NCBI GenBank assembly: GCA_900315175.1
Contig: OMYA01000005.1
Location: forward strand, 124,001-188,000
DNA length: 64,000 nt
Origin: an uncultured Bacteroidales bacterium
GTDB taxonomy: Bacteria; Bacteroidota; Bacteroidia; Bacteroidales; F082
Direction of reading: 5' to 3'
The translations under genes and the position numbers were made by a program. The notes under the pieces were generated by a model. That model was not told the origin of the DNA, did not search any database, and worked only from the letters and a program-made list of their open reading frames with translations. This document shows positions 9,264 to 16,592 of the stretch, piece by piece. Position 1 is the stretch's first letter, and each line of letters starts with the position of its first letter.

Positions 9264-10411
9264 TGGATATTAAAGCTATAAAAGACAAGTTTAACTCATT
9301 GTTTGGCAACGAGTTAAGGATTTACACCTCACCAGGTCGTGTGAATCTCATCGGCGAGCACACCGATTATAACGGAGGCTTTGTGTTTCCGGGAGCTATT
9401 GATAAAGGCATTTATGCAGCTATAAATCCAAACGGACTCGGTAAAATCAGGGCTTACTCCATGGATTATAAGGCTATGGCGGAGTTTGGTATGCGCGAGG
9501 ACGACGCTCCGAAAGAAGCATGGGCACGATATATCTTCGGAGTCATTCGAGAGATGCAGAAACGAGGCTTTGAGCCGAAAGGCTTCGACACAGTGTTTGC
9601 CGGCGACGTCCCGCTTGGAGCTGGAATGTCGTCGTCAGCGGCACTGGAAAGCACCTTCGCCTTCGCGTTGAACGACATCTATGACTTAGGTATCGACAAG
9701 TTTGAACTGGCACGCATCGGACAGTCGACAGAGCACAACTACTGCGGCGTGAAATGCGGCATTATGGACCAGTTCGCCTCCATCTTCGGCAAAAAAGGCC
9801 ATCTGATACGCCTCAACTGCGCCACCATGAAATTCGAATATTTCCCTTTCGACCCGAAAGGATACAGGGTAGTTCTGCTCGACACCGTTGTGAAACATGA
9901 GTTGGCATCGTCGGCATACAACAAACGCAGGGAGTCATGTGAGAATGCCTGCGCTCACATAGCGAAACGCCATCCAGAAGTGAAATATCTCAGCGATGCC
10001 ACGATGCAGATGCTTGATGAGGTGAAAAATGAGATTTCGCAAGAGGACTACATGCGTGCAAAGTATGTCATCGGCGAAAAGCAGCGTGTCCTCGATGTCT
10101 GCGACGCCCTCGAAAGAGGCGACTATGCCACAGTGGGCGACCGCATGTACGGCACACATCACGGCATGAGCAAGGAATATGAAGTGAGCTGCGACGAACT
10201 TGATTTCCTGAACGACATCGCCAAGGAATGCGGCGTCACCGGCTCTCGCGTGATGGGCGGCGGCTTCGGCGGATGCACGATAAACATCGTGAAAGCGGAA
10301 CTCTACGACAAGTTCATCGCCACAGCAAAAGAGAGATTCAATAAAAAGTTTGGGCATTATCCTAAAATTTATGATGTAATCATATCGGATGGAGCCCGTA
10401 GGATACAATGA
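9260..10411 (+). CDS. galK: Galactokinase
   Basis: 383 residues, a GHMP-family kinase that phosphorylates alpha-D-galactose to galactose 1-phosphate (Leloir pathway, cytoplasm). All signatures are present: GRVNLIGEHTDYNGG (residues 26-40, galactokinase signature), GAGMSSSAALE (about 120, ATP-binding motif 2) and MGGGFGGC (about 332, motif 3). Two Met codons are adjacent (9260, 9263); the first overlaps the stop of the upstream T9SS gene by 4 bp, so translational coupling is likely. The next two genes encode a sugar nucleotidyltransferase and a sugar permease, forming a galactose-use operon. No galT, galE or galM is visible in this window. Confidence 0.97.
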   Translation: MMDIKAIKDKFNSLFGNELRIYTSPGRVNLIGEHTDYNGGFVFPGAIDKGIYAAINPNGLGKIRAYSMDYKAMAEFGMREDDAPKEAWARYIFGVIREMQKRGFEPKGFDTVFAGDVPLGAGMSSSAALESTFAFALNDIYDLGIDKFELARIGQSTEHNYCGVKCGIMDQFASIFGKKGHLIRLNCATMKFEYFPFDPKGYRVVLLDTVVKHELASSAYNKRRESCENACAHIAKRHPEVKYLSDATMQMLDEVKNEISQEDYMRAKYVIGEKQRVLDVCDALERGDYATVGDRMYGTHHGMSKEYEVSCDELDFLNDIAKECGVTGSRVMGGGFGGCTINIVKAELYDKFIATAKERFNKKFGHYPKIYDVIISDGARRIQ

Positions 10412-10416
10412 ATCCC

Positions 10417-10446
10417 GTAGGCGCAACGCATGTGTTGTGCATACCG
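10417..10446. repeat. Intergenic palindrome A (GTAGG...CATGTGT type)
   Basis: Just after the galK stop. Arms GCGCAAC and GTTGTGC pair (one G-T) around a CATG core. It opens with GTAGG; the octamer CCCGTAGG also occurs 20 bp upstream at the galK 3' end. A related element with different but still complementary arms lies at 11376-11415, at the end of the next gene. Confidence 0.6.
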
Positions 10447-10479
10447 GATGATACGAAAATAATATTTAAAGCAATAAAA

Positions 10480-11379
10480 ATGAAACCAACATTATTAGTT
10501 TTAGCAGCTGGAATGGGTTCACGATATGGAGCCCTGAAGCAGATGGACGGTGTAGGTCCAAACAATGAAGCGATTTTGGATTATTCCATTTACGACGCCA
10601 AGCGCGCCGGATTCGGAAAAGTCGTCTTCGTGATCCGTAAAGACTTCGCTGAGGCGTTCGAGAGAGTGAACAGCAGCGAGAAGTTCGGCATCCCGGTAGA
10701 ATATGTATACCAAGGTCTCGAGTGCCTCCCGGAAGGCTACAAAGTGCCTGAAGGCCGTGTAAAACCTTGGGGAACAGGTCATGCCGTACTGATGGCAGCC
10801 AATGTGATTCACGAGCCGTTCGCAGTAATCAACGCCGACGATTTCTATGGTAAAGAGGCTTACGAAGTCTTGGCAAAATATCTGCAGGAATGCGAAGGCA
10901 AGACTGGCGCATACTCAATGGTAGCCTACAAACTGAAAAACACCTTGTCGGACTTCGGCACAGTGTCACGCGGCGTGTGCACATCAAACAGATGCAACTA
11001 CCTGCAGACCATCGTCGAGCGCACATCTATCGCAAAAACAGCCGAAGGCGCAGCATATTCCGACGAAACAGGCGAGCACTCTCTCCCACTCGACACCCTC
11101 GTTTCCATGAATTTCTTTGGTTTCACACCTGATTTCCTGGGATACCTCGAGGCAGGCTTCAAAGAGTTCCTGGACGGCCCGGCCCAGACCAACATCAAAG
11201 CCGAGTTCTACATCCCGTTGATGGTCAACAACCTTATCAACGCCAAAAAGGCAAAACTCAAAGTGCTGTCAAGCGATGCCGTCTGGTTTGGCGTAACATA
11301 CAAAGAAGACAAGCCGGATGTCGTGAAGAAGATACAGAATCTCATTGATAAAGGCGTTTATCCGAAGAATCTATGGTAG
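10480..11379 (+). CDS. Sugar-phosphate nucleotidyltransferase
   Basis: 299 residues from the ATG at 10480, which precedes the nucleotide-binding signature directly (LAAGMGSRYG, residues 8-17); an in-frame ATG at 10408 would read through a palindromic repeat and is unlikely. NTP_transferase fold: KQMDGVGPNNEAILDYS, then INADDFYG, which carries the metal-binding Asp. Such enzymes join a sugar 1-phosphate to UTP or dTTP to make a nucleotide sugar. Its place between galK and a hexose permease, with a NahK-like kinase and GH109 glycosidase close by, suggests it activates galactose 1-P or N-acetylhexosamine 1-P (inference); substrate choice cannot be read from sequence. Palindromic repeats sit on both sides. 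Confidence 0.85.
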   Translation: MKPTLLVLAAGMGSRYGALKQMDGVGPNNEAILDYSIYDAKRAGFGKVVFVIRKDFAEAFERVNSSEKFGIPVEYVYQGLECLPEGYKVPEGRVKPWGTGHAVLMAANVIHEPFAVINADDFYGKEAYEVLAKYLQECEGKTGAYSMVAYKLKNTLSDFGTVSRGVCTSNRCNYLQTIVERTSIAKTAEGAAYSDETGEHSLPLDTLVSMNFFGFTPDFLGYLEAGFKEFLDGPAQTNIKAEFYIPLMVNNLINAKKAKLKVLSSDAVWFGVTYKEDKPDVVKKIQNLIDKGVYPKNLW

Positions 11380-11415
11380 GGACAAGACATGTGTCCGTAC
11401 GCATGCTTTGTCCGC
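11376..11415. repeat. Intergenic palindrome B, related to element A
   Basis: Starts at the TAG stop of the nucleotidyltransferase gene. It can fold as GGACAAGACATG against CATGCTTTGTCC (12 bp, two mismatches), or as the small hairpin GGACA/TGTCC. It shares the GTAGG start and CATGTGT core with 10417-10446 while the arms differ. Confidence 0.55.
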
Positions 11416-11448
11416 ACAGGATATATATCACATTTAAATAAAAAAAAT

Positions 11449-12750
11449 ATGGCAGAAAAAGTTGAAAACAAGCAGAATTACACTATTCCGATTATCGTTA
11501 TGTTCTTGTTATTCGGAATGATTTCATTCGTGACAAATCTGGCGTCACCGATGGGTGATATCCTGAAGCACCAGTTCCACATCCCTAACTGGCAAGGGAC
11601 TCTCGGCGTGTTCGCCAACTTCATCGCTTACGCTGTGATGGGTATCCCTTCGGGCAACCTGCTACAGAAGAGAGGTTACAAAAAGACAGCTCTCATTGCA
11701 GTGACAGTAGGTTTTATTGGCGTTGGCATTCAGACGCTTTCAGGTGTTTTTGAGAGTTTCTTCGTATATCTCATCGGTGCCTTCATCGCAGGTTTCAGCA
11801 TGTGTTTGCTCAACACCGTGGTCAACCCTATGCTTAACAAGCTCGGAGGCGGCGGCAACAGAGGAAACCAGCTCATCCAGATTGGCGGCAGCTTCAATTC
11901 CTTGATGGGAACAGCTGTTATTGTCATTACAGGACTGCTCATTCCGAGCATAGTCGAAGCTAAGATCAGCGACGTGTTCCCGTTGATGTACACTGCCTTG
12001 GCAATCTTCGCCATCGCTTATATCGTCATCAAGAGAACCGACATTCCTGAGAACGAGCAGAATGCCGTGATTCAAAAAGCCCAAGATGGCAAAGGCCCGA
12101 TGGCGTTCCGTCATTTCGTGCTCGGCGCAATAGGCATCTTCATCTATGTAGGTGTCGAAGTCGGCATCCCTAACATCTTGCACAAATGGCTGCAAAACCC
12201 TCATATGAACATCTTCGCAGATGGCGTCCAGGCTGACGATGTGGCTGCTTCAGTAGCCGCCACATATTGGTTCCTGATGCTTATCGGCCGTCTGATTGGC
12301 GGTATCGTTGGCAACAAAGTGTCGGCAAAAGCCATGTTGACAACAGTTTCCATTCTCGGCATCATCTTTACCTTGTTAGGAATGTTCGGACCTTCAACAA
12401 TGGTACATATGCCGGCATTCAACGGTTCCAACGGCTTCGGCCTCGAGAGAATACCTCTCAATGCGGCATTCCTTATGTTGATTGGTCTCTGCACATCAGT
12501 GATGTGGGGCGGCATCTTCAACCTCGCTGTCGAAGGTTTGGGCAAATACACCGAGAAAGCTTCCGGTATCTTCATGACACTGGTGTGCGGCGGCGGTATC
12601 CTGCCACTGCTCATGAACGCCATCGTCGACGCAAACGGCGGCACAGGCTATCTCCAGAGCTACTGGGTGATTGTCGTTGGACTGGCTTACCTGCTCTTCT
12701 ACGCCTTGTGGGGCTCGAAGAATGTGAACAAAGACATTCCGACAGAGTGA
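11449..12750 (+). CDS. FHS-family glucose/galactose MFS permease
   Basis: 433 residues from ATG 11449, preceded by an A-rich leader; the in-frame ATG at 11389 lies inside a repeat and gives an unlikely N-terminus. About 12 membrane helices. Family marks of the fucose-glucose-galactose H+ symporters: FLLFGMISFVTNLASPMGD in helix 1, GIPSGNLLQKRGYKKT in the helix 2-3 loop, and GNQLIQIGGSFNSLMGT in mid-protein. The family imports hexoses across the inner membrane with protons. Being third after galK and the nucleotidyltransferase, galactose is the likely cargo, though glucose or fucose cannot be excluded. A strong hairpin terminator follows, so the operon ends here. Confidence 0.9.
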   Translation: MAEKVENKQNYTIPIIVMFLLFGMISFVTNLASPMGDILKHQFHIPNWQGTLGVFANFIAYAVMGIPSGNLLQKRGYKKTALIAVTVGFIGVGIQTLSGVFESFFVYLIGAFIAGFSMCLLNTVVNPMLNKLGGGGNRGNQLIQIGGSFNSLMGTAVIVITGLLIPSIVEAKISDVFPLMYTALAIFAIAYIVIKRTDIPENEQNAVIQKAQDGKGPMAFRHFVLGAIGIFIYVGVEVGIPNILHKWLQNPHMNIFADGVQADDVAASVAATYWFLMLIGRLIGGIVGNKVSAKAMLTTVSILGIIFTLLGMFGPSTMVHMPAFNGSNGFGLERIPLNAAFLMLIGLCTSVMWGGIFNLAVEGLGKYTEKASGIFMTLVCGGGILPLLMNAIVDANGGTGYLQSYWVIVVGLAYLLFYALWGSKNVNKDIPTE

Positions 12751-12775
12751 AGTTAAAGGATAACAGATAAAAGAT

Positions 12776-12820
12776 AAGAGAGCGCAATGCGGCAGATATT
12801 ACCGCTTCACGCTCTCTTTT
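12776..12820 (+). terminator. Rho-independent terminator after the sugar permease
   Basis: Stem AAGAGAGCG...CGG paired with CCG...CGCTCTCTT (about 15 pairs, a few mismatches) around CAGATATTA, followed by CTTTTAACTTTT. It lies between the convergent permease and PepSY-like genes and could act in both directions. Confidence 0.75.
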
Positions 12821-12851
12821 AACTTTTAACTCTTAACTCTTAACTCTTATC
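12817..12851. repeat. 7-bp periodic repeat (TCTTAAC type)
   Basis: TTTTAAC followed by TCTTAAC units in a 7-bp period next to the terminator. Similar heptad runs recur at 29581-29630, 35571-35604 and 48850-48891. Confidence 0.6.
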
Positions 12852-12864
12852 TCTCCTCTTTTAT

Positions 12865-13299
12865 CTAGTCATCTATGCCAACTAACTGGTAACGTTTGTT
12901 GAAAACAAGCTCGAGAGTGTTGTTTAACTCAGCTTTCCATCGTCCGTCATCTGATTTCCATTCTACGATGAATGCATTTGGATAAGAAGCCTGAACCTGC
13001 TGCAAAACCTCTGCCGGAATAAGTGCATCAGGGACACGTTCATACTGGCAGTCCACCTTCTTGAGATTACCGCTACCATCAAAACTAAGTTCCTTACCAT
13101 CGTTGAATCTCACTTCATATTCTGTGCCGAAAAGCTCAGTGTCGACAGTGACAAACAGGATGTTCTCCTTGACAAAATTTTGAGTGATAATAGTTTGGGC
13201 ATTTGCCGGAAGCTGTTCAAATGTAATCGGTCTCCCGTCTGCACAGGCGCTCAAACAGATTGTCAGCGCCATAAATAAAGCTAAAAAGAGTCTTTTCAT
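12865..13299 (-). CDS. PepSY-like exported protein
   Basis: 144 residues with an N-terminal signal (MKRLFLALFMALTICLSACA); the LSAC sequence could be a lipobox. The remainder matches the Bacteroidota PepSY-like (BLIP-like fold) pattern: two tandem beta-alpha-beta units, ITFEQLPANAQTII...FVKENILFVTVD...YEVRFNDGKELSFDGSGNLKKVDC and then IPAEVLQQVQASYPNAFIVEW...LELVFNKRYQLVGID. Proteins of this kind are periplasmic or lipid-anchored; function is mostly unknown. A -7 box lies 25 nt upstream. It stands alone between the permease and the NahK-like kinase. Confidence 0.82.
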   Translation of the reverse strand: MKRLFLALFMALTICLSACADGRPITFEQLPANAQTIITQNFVKENILFVTVDTELFGTEYEVRFNDGKELSFDGSGNLKKVDCQYERVPDALIPAEVLQQVQASYPNAFIVEWKSDDGRWKAELNNTLELVFNKRYQLVGIDD

Positions 13300-13324
13300 A
13301 ATAACTTATAAATTTAAATTTCTG

Positions 13325-13332
13325 CAAAAATA
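13325..13332 (-). promoter_or_regulatory. -7 box for the PepSY-like gene
   Basis: TATTTTTG on the minus strand, 25 nt before the ATG at 13299. Confidence 0.5.
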
Positions 13333-13342
13333 ATAAAAAAAA

Positions 13343-14440
13343 TCATAATGTCAAACATTTTTTCATATCCGGTTCTTTTTCCTCAGCTTTTTCAAACAAT
13401 CGCCATTGCGCTTTTGTGCGAACGAGATTGTGCTCGGGATACTTTATTTTATAATAGGTGTCGCCGTTGATATAATCAGCCAAGAAACGGACGGTTTGCA
13501 TGTATGGAAAAAGCATCGCGGCATACGGAAGATTTTCTTTTTCCACTGGAAGGAGGAAATCTTTCGTTCCTTCCAGATAACCATTTGTGAAAGCCTTAAA
13601 AATCTCCATATTGAAATCAACATTGCCGGGATTCGGGTCGTCTTCAAGACCGGTATTTGCCGCTGTACGCAAAAAATCGCCGAAATCTGAAAAAATGAAG
13701 CTTGGCATAACTGTATCCAAATCAATGATACACAATACATTACCATATTTATCAAAAAGCATGTTATTGACCTTGGTGTCGCAATGACAGATGCGTTTTG
13801 GCAGCTTACCTTCACGGAAAAGGCGCTCTCCAAGGGTCATTTTCTCTTCGCGTTTGAAGATTTCGTCAAGATAATACTGGACTTCTGCAACACGTCCCAA
13901 CCTATCTTCAGAAACGGCATCACGAAGTTGTTTCAAGCGGAATTCGATGTTATGAAAATTGGGAATATTCTCGCCAAGAGGTTCTTTCATGTCGGACAAA
14001 GCAGCCTCAAACTCGCCGAACGATTTTCCGGCAAGATAAGAAAAATGCGAATTGACAGTCTGATAAGTCAAGGAATCCGGCACATAATCCATTAACCGCC
14101 AATATTTTGAGCCATCTTTTTTTCCGTCATTTCGACCGACCGCAGGGAGTGGAGAAATCTCATCCAAATAGTAATATTTTTTTGATTCTGTAGGATAAAA
14201 CTTCAACGTCTTTTTTCCTTTCTTTCTCAAATGATCCGTCACCTTGCTAATATTATCCATCAGCATATCGACATCTTGGAAAATGGCGTTGTTGATGCGT
14301 TGCAGCACGTATTTCGGTTTGTCTGAGCCGTCAACAAACACCTTGTAAGTGTCGTTAATAAGACCTTCGCCCATCGGTTTCACATCTGTCACCTCTGCTG
14401 ACACGTCAAATTTCGCAACTATTTCGAGTAAATTTTCCAT
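13343..14440 (-). CDS. Aminoglycoside-phosphotransferase-fold sugar kinase, NahK-like
   Basis: 365 residues with the APH/choline-kinase fold. N-lobe: MGEGLINDTYKV followed by YVLQRINNAIF, which holds the nucleotide-binding Lys/Arg region. C-lobe: HCDTKVNNMLFD (about residues 217-228), the catalytic H-x-D...N loop, and IIDLDTVM, the Mg-binding Asp. This form is widespread in Bacteroidota and resembles N-acetylhexosamine 1-kinase of the lacto-N-biose/galacto-N-biose pathway, which makes GalNAc 1-P or GlcNAc 1-P. The neighbouring GH109 enzyme, divergent across an 80-bp gap, would release GalNAc, which fits. Kinase fold is certain; the sugar is inferred from context. Confidence 0.8.
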   Translation of the reverse strand: MENLLEIVAKFDVSAEVTDVKPMGEGLINDTYKVFVDGSDKPKYVLQRINNAIFQDVDMLMDNISKVTDHLRKKGKKTLKFYPTESKKYYYLDEISPLPAVGRNDGKKDGSKYWRLMDYVPDSLTYQTVNSHFSYLAGKSFGEFEAALSDMKEPLGENIPNFHNIEFRLKQLRDAVSEDRLGRVAEVQYYLDEIFKREEKMTLGERLFREGKLPKRICHCDTKVNNMLFDKYGNVLCIIDLDTVMPSFIFSDFGDFLRTAANTGLEDDPNPGNVDFNMEIFKAFTNGYLEGTKDFLLPVEKENLPYAAMLFPYMQTVRFLADYINGDTYYKIKYPEHNLVRTKAQWRLFEKAEEKEPDMKKCLTL

Positions 14441-14520
14441 GACAAAATTTTTTGTAAAAATAGAAATAAATATAATTTGTATGAAAAAATTTTGTATTTT
14501 TACACTTCAAATTCATCATT

Positions 14521-15942
14521 ATGAAAAGTAAAAAATTAACTACTACTATTAATGCGATGCTTTTGCTACTTTGCATTGTAATGATTGGTTGCAAAAGCGA
14601 CAGCAAAAACGGGAAAAATTATCAGATAAAAGATAACGTCATCGTCTTCGACGAGCCACAACGTGTTAACGGTCAGACGAGTATGCTTCAGTTTGCGGCT
14701 GAGCCCATTGACACCGTACGCATCGGCTTCATCGGTCTCGGGATGCGCGGTCCTGACGCAGTTTACCGCATGACATTCATCGATAATGTTGAAATTGTGG
14801 CTTTGTGCGACCTCCTTCCGGAAAATGTGGAGAAAGTTCAGAAAGAGATTTTAGAGCAAAAAGGACTGCCTAGCGCCGCAGAATATGTCGGCGAAACAGC
14901 ATATCAGCAACTTTGCGAGCGCGACGACATCGACCTTGTGTACATCTGCACCAATTGGCAAACCCACGTCGAGATGGCAGTCTATGCCATGCAGCACGGC
15001 AAACACGTAGCAGTCGAGGTGCCGGCAGCCACATCAGTGGAGGATTGCTGGAAATTGGTCGACGTCTCTGAACAGACCCGCCGTCACTGCATGATGCTCG
15101 AAAACTGCACCTACGACTTCTTCGAGATGACAGCACTCAACATGGCAAAACAAGGCTTGTTCGGCGAGGTGATTCACGGCGAAGGCGCCTACATCCACAA
15201 CCTCGAGCCTTATTGGCATGAATATCAAGGCAACTGGCGCCTCGACTATAATCAGAAACACAGCGGCGACGTATACGCCACACACGGTCTCGGACCAATA
15301 TGCCAGGTTCTCGACATACACCGTGGCGACAAGATGGATTATCTCGTATCAATGAGCACTCCTTCATATAACGGCAAGAAAATCGCCAAAGAGATGATGG
15401 GCACCGACGACTTCGCAAACGGCGACATGACAACAACCATGATCGAGACTCACAACGGTAAAACCATATTGATAGAACACAACGTATACACCTACAGACC
15501 TTATAACAGGCTATACCAACTCACAGGTACAGAAGGTTTTGCAAACAAATATCCCATCGAGGGATTCACTCTTATGGATAAAAACCTTCCGGAAGGATTC
15601 CTTGCCGAAGGACAGCATCTCAACGTTCACGGCTTCGTGCCTAATGATGTACGCGAAAAAATCATGAAGGAATACACCCACCCTATCGCTAAAGACATCG
15701 AGGCGTTGGCTAAAAAAGTCGGCGGTCACGGCGGCATGGACTTCATCATGGACTACCGTCTGATTTACTGTCTGCAAAACGGTCTTCCGCTCGATGAAGA
15801 TGTTTACGACGCCGCCGAATGGTCATGCATCGGCGAGTTGTCGGCAGCTTCGATAGAGAATCACGGCATGCCGGTGAAGATGCCTGACTTCACCCGCGGC
15901 GACTGGAACAAGGTGAAAGGATACAAACATGCAGTTAAATAA
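14521..15942 (+). CDS. GH109-type NAD-dependent alpha-N-acetylgalactosaminidase lipoprotein
   Basis: 473 residues. Lipoprotein-type signal (MLLLLCIVMIGC, Cys at about residue 24). Gfo/Idh/MocA fold: Rossmann motif IGFIGLGMRGPD (from about residue 68), EVPAATSVEDCW, then the GH109 body with ENCTYDFFEMTALNMAKQG, HGEGAYIHNLEPYWHEY, WRLDYN and THGLGPICQVLDIHRGDKMD. GH109 enzymes use tightly bound NAD+ to remove terminal alpha-GalNAc by an elimination-addition mechanism, acting on blood-group A and mucin-type glycans. Unlike many Bacteroidota homologues, which carry a twin-arginine signal, this one has a plain lipoprotein signal. How NAD is acquired outside the cytoplasm is then an open point. Near-identical family wording makes the GH109 call strong; activity is unproven. 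Confidence 0.88.
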   Translation: MKSKKLTTTINAMLLLLCIVMIGCKSDSKNGKNYQIKDNVIVFDEPQRVNGQTSMLQFAAEPIDTVRIGFIGLGMRGPDAVYRMTFIDNVEIVALCDLLPENVEKVQKEILEQKGLPSAAEYVGETAYQQLCERDDIDLVYICTNWQTHVEMAVYAMQHGKHVAVEVPAATSVEDCWKLVDVSEQTRRHCMMLENCTYDFFEMTALNMAKQGLFGEVIHGEGAYIHNLEPYWHEYQGNWRLDYNQKHSGDVYATHGLGPICQVLDIHRGDKMDYLVSMSTPSYNGKKIAKEMMGTDDFANGDMTTTMIETHNGKTILIEHNVYTYRPYNRLYQLTGTEGFANKYPIEGFTLMDKNLPEGFLAEGQHLNVHGFVPNDVREKIMKEYTHPIAKDIEALAKKVGGHGGMDFIMDYRLIYCLQNGLPLDEDVYDAAEWSCIGELSAASIENHGMPVKMPDFTRGDWNKVKGYKHAVK

Positions 15943-16002
15943 GCCATTAGCTATTAGCCATTAGAAAAAGATAAAAAACAAGCATTCTAAACTAAAAATA
16001 TC

Positions 16003-16548
16003 ATGAAAAAGAAATTCGTATGTCCAATTTGCGGCTTCGTTTATGAAGGAGAAGAAGCTCCTGAAAGATGCCCACAGTGCAAACAGATTGTTGAATGGAA
16101 GGTCCTTGATGAGAGCGCTGCTCTTAACTTTGTGACCGAACACGTCGTCGGTATCGCCAAAGGCACCGGTGATGAGATGATTAAAGACCTTAACGCCCAG
16201 TTTATGGGAGAGGCAACCGAGGTCGGCATGTATCTTGCTATGAGCCGTCAGGCCGACCGTGAAGGATATCCTGAGATTGCAGAGGCTTTCAAACGTTATG
16301 CCTTTGAAGAGGCCGACCACTGCGCACGTTTCGCCGAACTGCTCGGCGAGGTGGTTTGGGACACCAAGACCAACCTCTACAAACGTATGGTGGCTGAATG
16401 CGGCGCCTGTGAAGAGAAGATGCGCATCGCCCGCGTGGCAAAAGAACGCAACCTCGACGCCATCCACGACACCGTACACGAGATGGCAAAAGACGAAGCC
16501 CGACACGGCAAAGGCTTTGAAGGACTTTACAACCGCTACTTTAAATAG
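16003..16548 (+). CDS. Reverse rubrerythrin (rubredoxin + ferritin-like peroxidase)
   Basis: 181 residues, cytoplasmic. The rubredoxin-like FeCys4 domain is N-terminal (Cys7, Cys10, Cys23, Cys26: [10 protein letters not shown] and ERCPQCK), and the ferritin-like di-iron domain follows: [33 protein letters not shown] and [13 protein letters not shown] provide the E, ExxH ligands. This domain order is the reverse of classical rubrerythrin. Such proteins reduce hydrogen peroxide with electrons from NADH through a partner and protect anaerobes from oxygen. Monocistronic: GH109 ends 60 bp upstream and a perfect inverted repeat follows its stop. Confidence 0.93.
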   Translation: MKKKFVCPICGFVYEGEEAPERCPQCKQIVEWKVLDESAALNFVTEHVVGIAKGTGDEMIKDLNAQFMGEATEVGMYLAMSRQADREGYPEIAEAFKRYAFEEADHCARFAELLGEVVWDTKTNLYKRMVAECGACEEKMRIARVAKERNLDAIHDTVHEMAKDEARHGKGFEGLYNRYFK

Positions 16549-16554
16549 TTAGCA

Positions 16555-16592
16555 GTTAGAAGTTAGAAGTTTTTAAACTTCTAACTTCTAAC
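16555..16592. terminator. Perfect 18-bp inverted repeat, bidirectional terminator
   Basis: Arm GTTAGAAGTTAGAAGTTT, two-base TT spacer, then its exact reverse complement. It lies between the convergent rubrerythrin and dikinase-like genes and runs up to the dikinase stop at 16592. The arms are built from the same heptad units (GTTAGAA) that form intergenic repeats elsewhere in the window. Confidence 0.65.

Noticed and set aside
10408..10479. Upstream ATG for the nucleotidyltransferase
   Set aside because: The extra codons cross a palindromic repeat; the nucleotide-binding motif starts just after ATG 10480.
11389..11448. Upstream ATG for the sugar permease
   Set aside because: It would translate repeat B; ATG 11449 has an A-rich leader and gives the normal family N-terminus.
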